Part shown: piece after piece, positions 54,801 through 62,299 of the stretch | Position numbering within the stretch: position 1 is the first letter of the stretch | Layout of the letters: each line of letters starts with the position of its first letter | Assembly: GCF_004307425.1 (NCBI RefSeq) | Contig: NZ_SEWZ01000002.1 | Coordinates: 562,935 to 626,934 of the forward strand | Source of the DNA: Aquirufa antheringensis | Lineage (GTDB): Bacteria > Bacteroidota > Bacteroidia > Cytophagales > Spirosomataceae | DNA length: 64,000 nt | Direction: 5' to 3' | Made by a program: the position numbers and the translations under genes | Notes under the pieces: generated by a model | The model's input: the letters and a program-made list of their open reading frames with translations, nothing else | Told to the model about the DNA's origin: nothing | Database searches by the model: none

Positions 54801-54827
54801 CAGCCAAAAAGGTTGAAATTTTTTCAT
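51819..54827 (-). CDS. Tandem amidohydrolase fusion, one degenerate and one complete half
   Basis: This 1002-residue secreted protein has a signal peptide (about 1-23, ending TSLFSQ). The N-terminal half (about 25-430) is amidohydrolase-like but has YPSFIDIYSDYG where the HxH should be. After a beta-rich linker (about 435-545) a second domain starts with ETILIKNATVWTNE and keeps the metal ligands: H-S-H in IDEHSHVAG, HSYVQSE, THILEGY and NSDDAE. The C-terminus has a His-rich EEDHHHGN tail. Imidazolonepropionase-like hydrolases are the closest type I can name. Probably a periplasmic cyclic amide or peptide hydrolase; substrate not visible. Confidence 0.85.
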   Translation of the reverse strand: MKKFQPFWLGALFLFVSTSLFSQVTFPINDVASPSNGYYAFTNATIVKDAKTTLTKATLVIKNGKIESVGAVAVPKDAVVIDCGGKYIYPSFIDIYSDYGMNAVAAGGGSYRSPSQMISNTKGPYSWNQAIKSEVSHAKLFEVNDSKAKELRKLGFGTVLTHQMDGISRGTGVFVSLAKQRENLVVLKEKASAHYSFNKGSSTQDYPGSLMGSIALLRQNFLDAAWYKSKPAKEGTNLSLASFNEIQALPQIFEVTDKWSVLRADKIGDEFGVQYIIKASGNEYQRIDEMKASNAKFILPLDFPQAMDLEDPTDARFVNVADMKHWELAPTNPATFEKASLSFAITANGLKDVSSFMPNLRKAIQYGLSEQKALEALTSTPATILGVSDMVGSLDAGKLANFVITNGPVFAEKTTIIENWVQGDAYPIAKEQWSSLAGKYDLQLGANKATLSISGEPGGYKVQILAKDTTSVDFSQKESLINLSFSSKADKGKRTRLTGTFGDASFAGTGQLANGDWISWKATASAAADTVAKKAGKKEDKLELGSVIYPFAGYGTPKPATAETILIKNATVWTNEKSGVLKDSDVLLKNGKIAAIGKGLKDPTARVIDGTGKHVTAGIIDEHSHVAGTGGINECSQSVTAEVRIQDVIDPDDVDIYRQLSGGVTSSHILHGSCNTIGGQTQLLKFRWGANAEGMKFANWDPFIKFALGENVKRSWNTSNPRFPDTRMGVEQVLMDAFTRARDYEKQGPGKRIDLELETLVEILNHKRFITCHSYVQSEINAMMKVADHFGFTVNTFTHILEGYKVADIMAKHGANASTFSDWWAYKMEVTDAIPQNAYLMQKTGVNVAINSDDAEMARRLNQEAAKSVKYAGMSEEEALKMVTLNPAKMLHVADRVGSIKEGKDADIVVWSDNPLSIYAKSEHTIVDGAVVFDRAADLIRQAELKAEKQRLVQKMIGAKKGGASTRPATPSYKAENECEEDHHHGNSIWDRISNRWANTEN

Positions 54828-54876
54828 TCGTTGATTTTTGTTGGAGATTAAAGATAGAAAATTTTTGTCTTTGGCC

Positions 54877-54884
54877 TATCTTTG
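54877..54884 (+). promoter_or_regulatory. Bacteroidota -7 promoter element (TATCTTTG)
   Basis: This is an exact TAnnTTTG match, 25 bases before the ferritin-like gene ATG at 54910. It argues against the longer frame from 54838. Confidence 0.5.
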
Positions 54885-54909
54885 TCTACACATTTTGCCT
54901 AAGTCAATC

Positions 54910-55518
54910 ATGAACACCGCTCAAACCATCGCCGCTCTAGTGGCGAATCCTGAATCCCATGCCCGTTTTTTGAACACGCTTTCCTTTATGGAAAATTCCG
55001 GGGCTCGTAAAATTTCCAAATTTGAGCACAAAAAAGAGGTCAGCCTAATCATCTTAAAACACGCCGCAGAAGAACACCGCCACGCTTATTATTTAAAGAA
55101 GCAAATCAGCAAATTAGTTCCGTCCGGCTTCGAAACCTATGACGATTCCTTTTTGATCAACCCGCGCTCTTCCCGCTTCTATCTAGACGTTCTTGACCTG
55201 CGCGTCAGCCAATATGCGAAGAAAAAACTAGGCCTAACCGGCTACGACGTAAAATGGGCGGCCTATTTATTAGTGACCTACGCCATCGAATTGCGCGCTG
55301 ACGAACTGTATCCGATCTACCAGCAAATCCTGACAGAGACAAAATCTAAAGTCCAAGTGAAATCCATCATCGTGGAAGAAGAGGGGCACCTAGAGGAGAT
55401 GATCTCCCAATTAAAAGCTACTTGGCCAGACTGGGAACAGCATGCCGCTGTTGCCGTTCAGATTGAAACGGAATTGTATCAGGACTGGGTGAGTTCGCTG
55501 GTGGAGGAAGTCGCGTAA
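54910..55518 (+). CDS. Ferritin-like diiron-type hypothetical protein
   Basis: This is a 202-residue, mostly helical protein. HAAEEHRHAYYLKKQ near 52-66 and VEEEGHLEEM near 159-168 give two E/x-E-x-x-H metal-binding pairs, and ELRADELYP near 132-140 adds acidic residues, the four-helix pattern of ferritin-like/MiaE-like diiron proteins. Start is ATG 54910, downstream of the -7 element; the frame back to 54838 is probably untranslated. No signal peptide, so it should be cytoplasmic. The exact reaction (oxygenase, storage or none) is unknown. Confidence 0.7.
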   Translation: MNTAQTIAALVANPESHARFLNTLSFMENSGARKISKFEHKKEVSLIILKHAAEEHRHAYYLKKQISKLVPSGFETYDDSFLINPRSSRFYLDVLDLRVSQYAKKKLGLTGYDVKWAAYLLVTYAIELRADELYPIYQQILTETKSKVQVKSIIVEEEGHLEEMISQLKATWPDWEQHAAVAVQIETELYQDWVSSLVEEVA

Positions 55519-55522
55519 GGTT

Positions 55523-57901
55523 TCACAAAACGTGAACTTCTCCCGTTTTTATCAACAAACTTTTAATCTCGCCATTCACCTTTACTTTCGCCGTGCTTCC
55601 TTTCATCCCTTTCAGGTGTAGGGACGTCACTTTGCCGTCTTTCCAGCTCATGGAAACCTCAAATCCACCACGGGTTTTTAAGCCAGATACAGCTCCTTCT
55701 AAAGCCCAGGCCGCCGGTAATGCAGGCAAAGTTTCGATTAATTCTGGAGTGGATTGAATTAACATTTCTGCGACTGCCGCTGAGCCACCAAAGTTTCCAT
55801 CGATTTGGAATGGAGGGTGTGCGTCGAATAGGTTAGGATAGGTACCTCCGCCGCGTGCGTAGTTCACTTTTACACCGTCTGGTTCTACGTATTTCAACAG
55901 TTCACGGTACATTTTGTACGCGTGATCTCCGTCGCGCAGACGTGCCCAGAGGTTAATTCTCCAGCCTTTGGACCAGCCCGTTGTTTCGTCGCCTTTGATC
56001 TCTAAGGTCTTTTTAGCCGCCGCTGCAATCGTGGGCGTTTCTGCCACCGTTACGTGTGTTCCCGGGTATAAACCGTATAAATGCGATTGGTGGCGGTGCT
56101 TCGGATCCGTGTCCTCCCAGTCGAAATACCATTCTTGTAGATTGCCTTTCGCTCCTACTTGGTACGGCAGTATACGGGCCAAAGCCTTTTCTAAAGATGC
56201 CTGGAAGGCCGGATCTTTTTTCAGGACTTTTTCCGCCGCGATCAAGTCCAAAAACAACTCGCGAATCATCGCCAAATCCGCTGTCGCCCCGTAGGCCGTC
56301 GCTCCTTGGTAGCCCGTAGGCGTGATGAATTTGTTCTCTGGTGAAGTGGATGGAGACGTGATCAAGCGACCGTTTTTGTCTTCAATTAACCAATACAGGC
56401 AGAATTCCGCCGCACCACGCATCAAAGGATAGGCCTTTGCCTCTAAGAATTTCTTGTCCTGTGTGAACAAATAATGTTCCCACAAATGGGTGGAAGCCCA
56501 GGTAGCGCCCATAGGCCAGTTCGCCCAGCTCGGATCTCCGTTCCCGAAATCCCCCACTGGATTCGACATCGCCCAAATATCTGAATTGTGGTGAACCACC
56601 CAACCCGGCGCATCGTAAAACGTCTTCGCCGTAATGCGTCCCGTCTTTTCTAGGTTCTCTAAAAAGCCCAAAAACGGCGCGTGCATCTCGCTCAAATTCG
56701 TATTTTCCGCCAGCCAATAATTCTCTTCGGCATTAATGTTCATCGTATAATTACTCGACCAAGGCGGTTGAATGTGTGGATTCCAAAGTCCTTGCAAGTT
56801 CGCTGGTACACCCGGCGTCCGCGAGCTCGAGATCAATAAATACCGCCCAAACTGGAAGTACAATGTTTCGAGGTAGTTGTCCTTCTCGCCTTTGGCATAA
56901 CGACGTAAACGCTCATCCGTAGGCAATTCCGGCGCATTGTCTGCCGGCAAACTCAAGTTCACACGCTTGAAATAGGGCTGGTAATCCGCTAAGTGGCGCG
57001 CCAATAATTGCTCCGCACCCTTAAAGCTGGCCGCCTGCAAACGCTTCTCCGACAGCTCATCTTCATTCAAACCCTCCTTCGATGGACTCTTGTCAAAACC
57101 ATTAAAACTCGTCGCCATCGTCACTAAAATCGTCGCATCCGTTCCGCCCACCATCTGCAAGGTCGAATCCGTTCTCAGCACTTTTCCGTCCGCCGATTGA
57201 ATCAAAATATCCGAAGCAAAACGCGTTCCTTTGGTATCATCAAACATAATGGGATTCCCCTTTTTGCGCACATAATTCGGATCCGCTCGCACCGGCGCTG
57301 TCCCTTTCGCGTGCAAGTGATTAATGGTCGATTTCGTCGAATAACGCAACAAGGACTTAAATTGAACCGTAAAATTCAACCCTTTTTTCTCCTTACTCGT
57401 CAAGTGAATCACGAACACATTGTCCGGATGCGAGAAGAAATATTCCTTGCGAATCTCATTCGAACCAGTGTGGTAATGCACCGTCGAAACGGCCTTATCT
57501 AAACTTAATTCGCGGCGGTATTCCGTCGGATTATCGTGGTTAAAGTCTACATATAAGGTTCCCAGCGGCGCATACGATTCCGAGAATTTGCCTTGTATTT
57601 TACGGACCAAAGAATCCGCCGCCTTATAATTTTCCAGACGCAAAGCCTCGCGAACCGCCGGTAAATTTTTATACGCCTCCTTGTTCATATACGGATCCAT
57701 CGGCTCCCCAGACCACAAAGTCAGGTCATTCAAGAAGATTTTATCGCTTTTTGTCCCGCCAAAAACAGTCACCCCCTGTTTCCCATTTCCGAGAACAAGC
57801 GCCTCTTCAAAATACGTCGCCGGCTTATCGTACCACAATCGCATGGGTTTCTGTTGAGCAAGTGTACTAAATGCTAATAGAGTTAAAAGTAGTATGCGCA
57901 T
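55523..57901 (-). CDS. GH95-family alpha-L-fucosidase
   Basis: This is a 792-residue glycoside hydrolase with a short signal peptide (about 1-15). The opening MRLWYDKPATYFEEALVLGNG (residues from about 19) with LNDLTLWSGEP is the GH95 N-terminal domain, and LQGLWNPHIQPPWSSNY, the NINAEENYWLAENTNL segment and HRHQSHLYGLYPG belong to the (alpha/alpha)6 catalytic domain. GH95 enzymes release alpha-1,2-linked L-fucose or L-galactose. It would act in the periplasm or outside the cell on fucosylated glycans. No SusC/D genes are adjacent. It lies four bases after the methyltransferase gene in the same unit. Confidence 0.93.
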   Translation of the reverse strand: MRILLLTLLAFSTLAQQKPMRLWYDKPATYFEEALVLGNGKQGVTVFGGTKSDKIFLNDLTLWSGEPMDPYMNKEAYKNLPAVREALRLENYKAADSLVRKIQGKFSESYAPLGTLYVDFNHDNPTEYRRELSLDKAVSTVHYHTGSNEIRKEYFFSHPDNVFVIHLTSKEKKGLNFTVQFKSLLRYSTKSTINHLHAKGTAPVRADPNYVRKKGNPIMFDDTKGTRFASDILIQSADGKVLRTDSTLQMVGGTDATILVTMATSFNGFDKSPSKEGLNEDELSEKRLQAASFKGAEQLLARHLADYQPYFKRVNLSLPADNAPELPTDERLRRYAKGEKDNYLETLYFQFGRYLLISSSRTPGVPANLQGLWNPHIQPPWSSNYTMNINAEENYWLAENTNLSEMHAPFLGFLENLEKTGRITAKTFYDAPGWVVHHNSDIWAMSNPVGDFGNGDPSWANWPMGATWASTHLWEHYLFTQDKKFLEAKAYPLMRGAAEFCLYWLIEDKNGRLITSPSTSPENKFITPTGYQGATAYGATADLAMIRELFLDLIAAEKVLKKDPAFQASLEKALARILPYQVGAKGNLQEWYFDWEDTDPKHRHQSHLYGLYPGTHVTVAETPTIAAAAKKTLEIKGDETTGWSKGWRINLWARLRDGDHAYKMYRELLKYVEPDGVKVNYARGGGTYPNLFDAHPPFQIDGNFGGSAAVAEMLIQSTPELIETLPALPAAWALEGAVSGLKTRGGFEVSMSWKDGKVTSLHLKGMKGSTAKVKVNGEIKSLLIKTGEVHVL

Positions 57902-57905
57902 AGGT

Positions 57906-58667
57906 TTATTTTTTTATCGCCAAACGGCCTGTGTAGTCAATTCTCTGCAATAAAATCGATGTCTTTTGCTCTGCGAAATACTCGTCCACCGCTTTGCGGC
58001 AGCCCTCCCAGTGGCCATAATCGTCGATGATCATCACGCCGCTTTCGCTTAAAGATGGATATAAATGAATCAATTCGTGCTTCGTAGAAGTGTACCAATC
58101 CGTGTCTAAACGTAACAGGGCGATGGCGCCTTTTGGGGTGATTTGCGGAATCGTGTCTTCCACTTTTCCCTCCACGTAGTGGATGTTTTCTGATGGAAAT
58201 GAGCTGTTCGACATCGTTAATTTTACGTCGTCTAAGTTTGCCAAACACCAAACCGAAGTCTCCTTCTGGTCCTGGGTTTGCTCGAGCATTAGGTCGGCTT
58301 TTTGGCCCCTAAAATCCACATCCTCCGCCGTAGGTTCAGACATCCCCTCAAACGTATCGTATAAATAGAGGTGGCGATCGCTCACCCCGCGGTGCGCTAA
58401 CACCTGCGCCACCATCAGCGACGAACCACCACGCCAAACGCCACATTCCACAAAATCCCCGGGTATATTTTGATCAATCACATAATTCGTCGCCTGGTAC
58501 AACGCAAACATCCGCTCTACCGACGTCATCGTATAGGGCTGGCATTTCTCGTAAAAGCTCCAAAAAGTTTTGTCCTGAATATCCGCGTAAGGCCCAGCGG
58601 CCTTGCGATCGAATTTAGTGACTTGGTAACCGAATTGTTCAATGAGGTTTAGTAGGAATTTGCGCAT
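57906..58667 (-). CDS. TylF/MycF-family sugar O-methyltransferase
   Basis: This is a 253-residue SAM-dependent methyltransferase. GDFVECGVWRGGSSLM near 74-89 is motif I, LYLYDTFEGMSEPT near 105-118 the family motif, and RLDTDWYTSTKHELIHLYP near 184-202 contains the Asp pair that binds Mg. The family methylates sugar hydroxyls, for example in macrolide and polysaccharide pathways. It is the first gene of a two-gene unit with the GH95 enzyme. Whether it modifies one of the window's polysaccharides is inferred. Confidence 0.9.
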   Translation of the reverse strand: MRKFLLNLIEQFGYQVTKFDRKAAGPYADIQDKTFWSFYEKCQPYTMTSVERMFALYQATNYVIDQNIPGDFVECGVWRGGSSLMVAQVLAHRGVSDRHLYLYDTFEGMSEPTAEDVDFRGQKADLMLEQTQDQKETSVWCLANLDDVKLTMSNSSFPSENIHYVEGKVEDTIPQITPKGAIALLRLDTDWYTSTKHELIHLYPSLSESGVMIIDDYGHWEGCRKAVDEYFAEQKTSILLQRIDYTGRLAIKK

Positions 58668-58726
58668 AAGGGGTAATTTCTCCTAAAAATAGTAAAAAAA
58701 ATGTATTTTACTATGGGCAGTTTTAG

Positions 58727-58751
58727 GGTGTTGACACTTTTTGTCAATACC
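58727..58751. repeat. Third copy of the palindromic element
   Basis: GGTGTTGACA-CTTTT-TGTCAATACC matches the elements at 49184 and 49289 with one mismatch in the left arm, and is followed by the same TGAAAA. The spacer differs while the arms are kept, which suggests a protein-binding or RNA-stem function. Confidence 0.75.
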
Positions 58752-58786
58752 TGAAAATGCGTCAGAACACAGCGCCTTTATTTCAC

Positions 58787-58870
58787 ATTGGTTTGGATTT
58801 TTATCATTTTGAGTCCATTATTGGTTTGGATTTTTATCATTTAAGTAGTAATATTGGTTTGGATTTTTAA
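58787..58870 (+). repeat. 33-bp direct repeats (2.5 copies) in front of the ATPase
   Basis: ATTGGTTTGGATTTTTA begins at 58787, 58820 and 58853, exactly 33 bases apart; the first two copies continue TCATTT. The third copy ends eight bases before the ATPase ATG at 58878. Spacing near three helical turns suggests regulatory binding sites on one DNA face, possibly for the neighbouring gene. Confidence 0.85.
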
Positions 58871-58877
58871 CAAAACA

Positions 58878-60200
58878 ATGAGCTACATCCCCAGAATAAT
58901 TGATCAAGAGCTTGAAAAGTGGCGAAATCAGCGCGATAGGAAGCCTTTGTTGCTACGGGGTGCTAGGCAAGTAGGGAAGTCCTCGGCTGTGAGGCATTTG
59001 GCAAAATCATTTGATCATTTCGTTGAAGTAAATTTTGATGAAAACCCCGAATTTTCGACGCTATTTGAGAAATCCATATCCCCCGCTGAACTGTGCGAAC
59101 AGCTGACACTTTTGTTGAAAGTCCCTATAGTGGAGGGGAAGACCTTGGTGTTTTTTGACGAAATTCAAGCATGCATTCCTGCCATTTCTGCTCTGCGGTA
59201 TTTCTATGAAAAAATGCCTCAATTGCATGTAATCGCTGCAGGTTCTCTGTTGGAATTCGCTTTATCTGAGGTTCCGTCTTACGGAGTGGGGCGGGTTCGA
59301 TCTATTTTTCTATACCCTTTATCTCTTCAGGAGTTTTTACTAGCGAATGGTGAAACGGGACTGATTGATTATGTGATGAGCGCTGGATTTACCGCTGAAC
59401 TACCTGATTTGGTTCACGAAAAACTGAACCATTATTTGAAGAAGTTTTTAATCATAGGAGGGATGCCTGAAGTGGTTAGTTCTTATGTTCGAAATGGAGA
59501 TATGTTAGAAGTGCAGCGTATTTTAGACGATTTAGTCATATCAATTCAAGCAGATTTTGCCAAATTCCGAGATCGAGTTCCCGCTATTCGTATTAGAGAG
59601 GTATTTAACCTGGTTGTTCAACAGGTAGGAAATAAGTTCACCTACACTTATGGGAATACTAATCTGACAAATATACAAGTCAAACAGGCCTTAGATTTAT
59701 TAACCCTAGCGGGTATTATATATCCGGTTACGCATTCCAGTTGTAATGGGTTGCCATTGGGGGCGGAGATCAATGTGAAAAAGCGGAAGTTTTTGTTATT
59801 CGATACAGGAATTTTCCAACGTATTTTAGGATTAAATATGTCCGAAATGCTTTTGGAGAGTGATTTCTCCGTGATCAACAAGGGGAATATAGCCGAAATG
59901 TTCGTGGGGCTTGAATTGATTAAAAACACCTCGTGTTACGAAAACTGGGACTTGCATTATTGGCAAAGAGAAAGCAAAAATGCGCAATCTGAGGTCGATT
60001 ACGTCATCCAACGCAAAGGTCAAATTCTACCCATCGAAGTCAAATCAGGCACGAAAGGCGCGATGCAAAGCTTGTATCGCTTCTTAGAGGAAAAGAATGT
60101 TACTAAGGGAATTCGAACCTCTTTGGAGAATTTTGGCCAAATCCCTAACGTCCAGATCATTCCACTTTATGCGATTGGGATGTATAAGTCAGGGAATTAG
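58878..60200 (+). CDS. AAA ATPase with DUF4143/PD-(D/E)xK-like C-terminus
   Basis: This 440-residue protein starts from ATG 58878; the longer frame from TTG 58854 reads through a repeat copy and is rejected. Walker A is GARQVGKS (28-35) and Walker B FFDEIQACIP near 93-102. The C-terminus has SEVDYVIQRKGQILPIEVKSG near 375-396, giving the E-x-D...E-x-K pattern of a PD-(D/E)xK fold, split as E376-x-D378 and E392-x-K394 by my count. It is a complete relative of the protein at 38089. Biological role of the family is unknown. It ends head-on against the next gene. Confidence 0.85.
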   Translation: MSYIPRIIDQELEKWRNQRDRKPLLLRGARQVGKSSAVRHLAKSFDHFVEVNFDENPEFSTLFEKSISPAELCEQLTLLLKVPIVEGKTLVFFDEIQACIPAISALRYFYEKMPQLHVIAAGSLLEFALSEVPSYGVGRVRSIFLYPLSLQEFLLANGETGLIDYVMSAGFTAELPDLVHEKLNHYLKKFLIIGGMPEVVSSYVRNGDMLEVQRILDDLVISIQADFAKFRDRVPAIRIREVFNLVVQQVGNKFTYTYGNTNLTNIQVKQALDLLTLAGIIYPVTHSSCNGLPLGAEINVKKRKFLLFDTGIFQRILGLNMSEMLLESDFSVINKGNIAEMFVGLELIKNTSCYENWDLHYWQRESKNAQSEVDYVIQRKGQILPIEVKSGTKGAMQSLYRFLEEKNVTKGIRTSLENFGQIPNVQIIPLYAIGMYKSGN

Positions 60201-60833
60201 TTACATCTCTTTCCTTTCTTCTTGCTTGATTAATCCTTTTCTAAATGCTTCATCGTTGCTATTACCATCAATGAAAGTTAGCTTACCAGTAAGTCCTTTC
60301 ACTTTTTCTATCGTTGACCAAATCATAAACTTGTAGTTATTAAGTTGGTCTTCCAAAACCGATTGTTCGTTACGACAATTTCGATCGAAGCACCCAGTTT
60401 TATAACCATTTGAAATGTATTCAAATAGATACCAGTGTTCTGCCTGTCGCATATTTTTACTAGGCTTCAGGTACTTTCCTGAGGTCATTTTAATATTCTG
60501 TAGAATACTCTCCTGAGTAGAATCTACTAAAGTGCCCCAATAAATGATCTCTTTTTCATTAATCTTTCCTCTTGAATCTACTTTATATAGATATAGGCCA
60601 ATATCAGAACGGCAGGTTGCATTTTGAGAAGAAATATATGCCCCTTTAGTTAAGTCGTGTACTAATAACTGACATGAGCTATCTACTGTTAGTTTACTGG
60701 TTGAATTACCTTTATATGAAAAATGGTTACTTAGAGTAATTATTCTAGTCTGACCATAAATAAACAATGGTAAAACTAAAAACAGCGTAAGAAATGTAAG
60801 ATTCTTGAGGTTTTTATTTGCAGTACGTTCCAT
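60201..60833 (-). CDS. Secreted hypothetical protein
   Basis: This is a 210-residue protein with a signal peptide (about 10-27, ending FIYGQ). The mature part is mostly beta-strand with scattered Cys residues (four, near 53, 69, 148 and 152 by eye) that could form disulfides. No known domain recognised. It overlaps the metallopeptidase-like gene by 20 bases and follows it on the same strand, so the two are probably expressed together and may interact in the periplasm. Confidence 0.65.
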   Translation of the reverse strand: MERTANKNLKNLTFLTLFLVLPLFIYGQTRIITLSNHFSYKGNSTSKLTVDSSCQLLVHDLTKGAYISSQNATCRSDIGLYLYKVDSRGKINEKEIIYWGTLVDSTQESILQNIKMTSGKYLKPSKNMRQAEHWYLFEYISNGYKTGCFDRNCRNEQSVLEDQLNNYKFMIWSTIEKVKGLTGKLTFIDGNSNDEAFRKGLIKQEERKEM

Positions 60834-61977
60834 TATTTCCGTCTTTAAAGTTATAAATTATTGTCTTGATATAATTTTGGGTATTCTCATTGAGCTTATT
60901 AAATAGCTCTGTTTCCTGTAATCCTGTAAAAATCAATCCTCCAGCGTAATCTTTTATGTTGGGAAACCTTTTAATCATAATTTCCTCTAATAAACTTAAG
61001 TAATAAGTGTCAGTCATTTCATTATGCTCTTTTGATTCATTCCAATTTTTTCCTAAGATCACCCCAAAATAGGCATGTAATAATTCATGATATAAAGTGA
61101 CAGCCATTAATTCTTGGGACAGCTTAGGTAATACATTTAAATTTAATTCGATCGTAACCTCTTTAGAAGAGATAGAAGTTGTATGCGCCATAACTGTTGC
61201 TGGCAAATTAGTTACTTCAATAAAATGAACGGTTTTGGCACTTAGTTTTAATTTCTTTACAATTCCCCCTAAATCATATTTCGAATTAATGACTCCATTT
61301 ATGGCTTGAAGTAGGCATTTGTTCTTGACGTCGTTGCCGACGGAAAACAATAATTCTTCTGAAGGATCGAAATCAATTTCCTCTTCTGTTCCCGATTCGC
61401 CGCCACCTCCTTCAAAAAAAGTGGGGATTGCGGAATCATAATTACCCAAATTGTTTCGGTAGATGGCAATCAGCTCATCATGGGTCATAGGTGGTCGAGT
61501 TCGTTCTCCATAGCAGAATACCTCATCTAAATCTAAGTTGGCCATTTTAGGAATGGAATTCTCGAGATTTTTGATCTTTTTTCGCGGATTACTTGCCTTC
61601 TTTGTTTTGGTTAAAATACCATCCCGAATCACCTCATCGAACATATTGAGAACCTGTACATTAATATGGGTTTCATCCTTAGGAGTATACCATTTATAAA
61701 ACCCTTTTTGAACTCCATTTTCTGAATAAATAATCAAATCCTTCATTCCCACTTTTGACATCACGGGTATTTGAAAAGCCTGTGAGCCGTCTGGCATCGT
61801 AAAAGGAGTGGTATAATTCCACAACACGGGCTCATTAGTGTGGGTTATTCTGCTAAATGCATACCATTGTTTTAAGTCTTGATGTGGATCGAGGGGTTCG
61901 ATGATAGAATGACGTTCGCAGGAGTTTAGCAAGAGCAAAAGGGCCATCCCAAGGAATGGCAGGCGAAGGTAGTACAT
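60814..61977 (-). CDS. Lipoprotein with HExxH metallopeptidase-like motif
   Basis: This 387-residue protein has a lipobox L-N-S-C near residue 19 after a hydrophobic stretch, indicating a lipid-anchored envelope protein. VTLYHELLHAYFGVI near 290-304 contains HELLH, the zinc-binding HExxH of metallopeptidases; SKEHNEMTDTYY about 17 residues later supplies His and Glu that could complete the site. A Gly/Glu-rich stretch (EGGGGESGTEEE) lies near 190-201. I do not know the family. It is the first gene of a pair with 60201-60833. Confidence 0.68.
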   Translation of the reverse strand: MYYLRLPFLGMALLLLLNSCERHSIIEPLDPHQDLKQWYAFSRITHTNEPVLWNYTTPFTMPDGSQAFQIPVMSKVGMKDLIIYSENGVQKGFYKWYTPKDETHINVQVLNMFDEVIRDGILTKTKKASNPRKKIKNLENSIPKMANLDLDEVFCYGERTRPPMTHDELIAIYRNNLGNYDSAIPTFFEGGGGESGTEEEIDFDPSEELLFSVGNDVKNKCLLQAINGVINSKYDLGGIVKKLKLSAKTVHFIEVTNLPATVMAHTTSISSKEVTIELNLNVLPKLSQELMAVTLYHELLHAYFGVILGKNWNESKEHNEMTDTYYLSLLEEIMIKRFPNIKDYAGGLIFTGLQETELFNKLNENTQNYIKTIIYNFKDGNNGTYCK

Positions 61978-62086
61978 AGGTATTAGGTAGTTAGGTGTTT
62001 GGTAGGTCTTTAAACCTGCCTAAATCTAGACTTTCTTCCTATTGAATCCTATGCTAAAAATTAATTATCAGTTTACTGATAAAACA

Positions 62087-62116
62087 AAAGACCCTAACAT
62101 CGCTGTTAGGGTCTTT
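62087..62116 (-). terminator. Intrinsic terminator after tRNA-Phe
   Basis: AAAGACCCTAACA and TGTTAGGGTCTTT form a perfect 13-bp stem with a 4-base loop. On the minus strand it comes 11 bases after the tRNA and is followed by TGTTTT. Nothing else identifiable lies between 61978 and 62086 except a small palindrome at 62065-62082. Confidence 0.85.
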
Positions 62117-62127
62117 ATTCATTGAAG

Positions 62128-62200
62128 TGGTAGATCCCGGACTCGAACCGGGGACACACGGATTTTCAATCCGATGCTCTACCAACTGAGCTAATCCACC
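62128..62200 (-). tRNA. tRNA-Phe (anticodon GAA)
   Basis: Read on the minus strand, the gene begins GGTGGATTAGCTCAG and ends GGGATCTACCA. The 7-bp acceptor stem (GGTGGAT/ATCTACC, one G-U pair), D-arm, anticodon loop TTGAAAA with anticodon GAA and the T-arm GGTTCGAGTCC are all present, 73 bases in total. The 3' CCA is not encoded and would be added after transcription. Confidence 0.97.
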
Positions 62201-62299
62201 TCAATTCCCCGCGTTAATCGGGAGTGCAAAAATAAGTATAATTTTATTTAATCCCAATCTTGGCTTAAAAAAAACAAAGAAATCTCGCAAAGCGGGGAT

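Noticed and set aside
58854-58877. TTG start of the DUF4143 ATPase frame
   Set aside because: The extra residues translate the third copy of the 33-bp repeat; ATG 58878 gives the normal family N-terminus.
62065-62082. Palindrome TTATCAG-TTTA-CTGATAA, with a similar one near 23724
   Set aside because: Short AT-rich palindromes arise easily by chance; only two clear copies and no consistent gene context.
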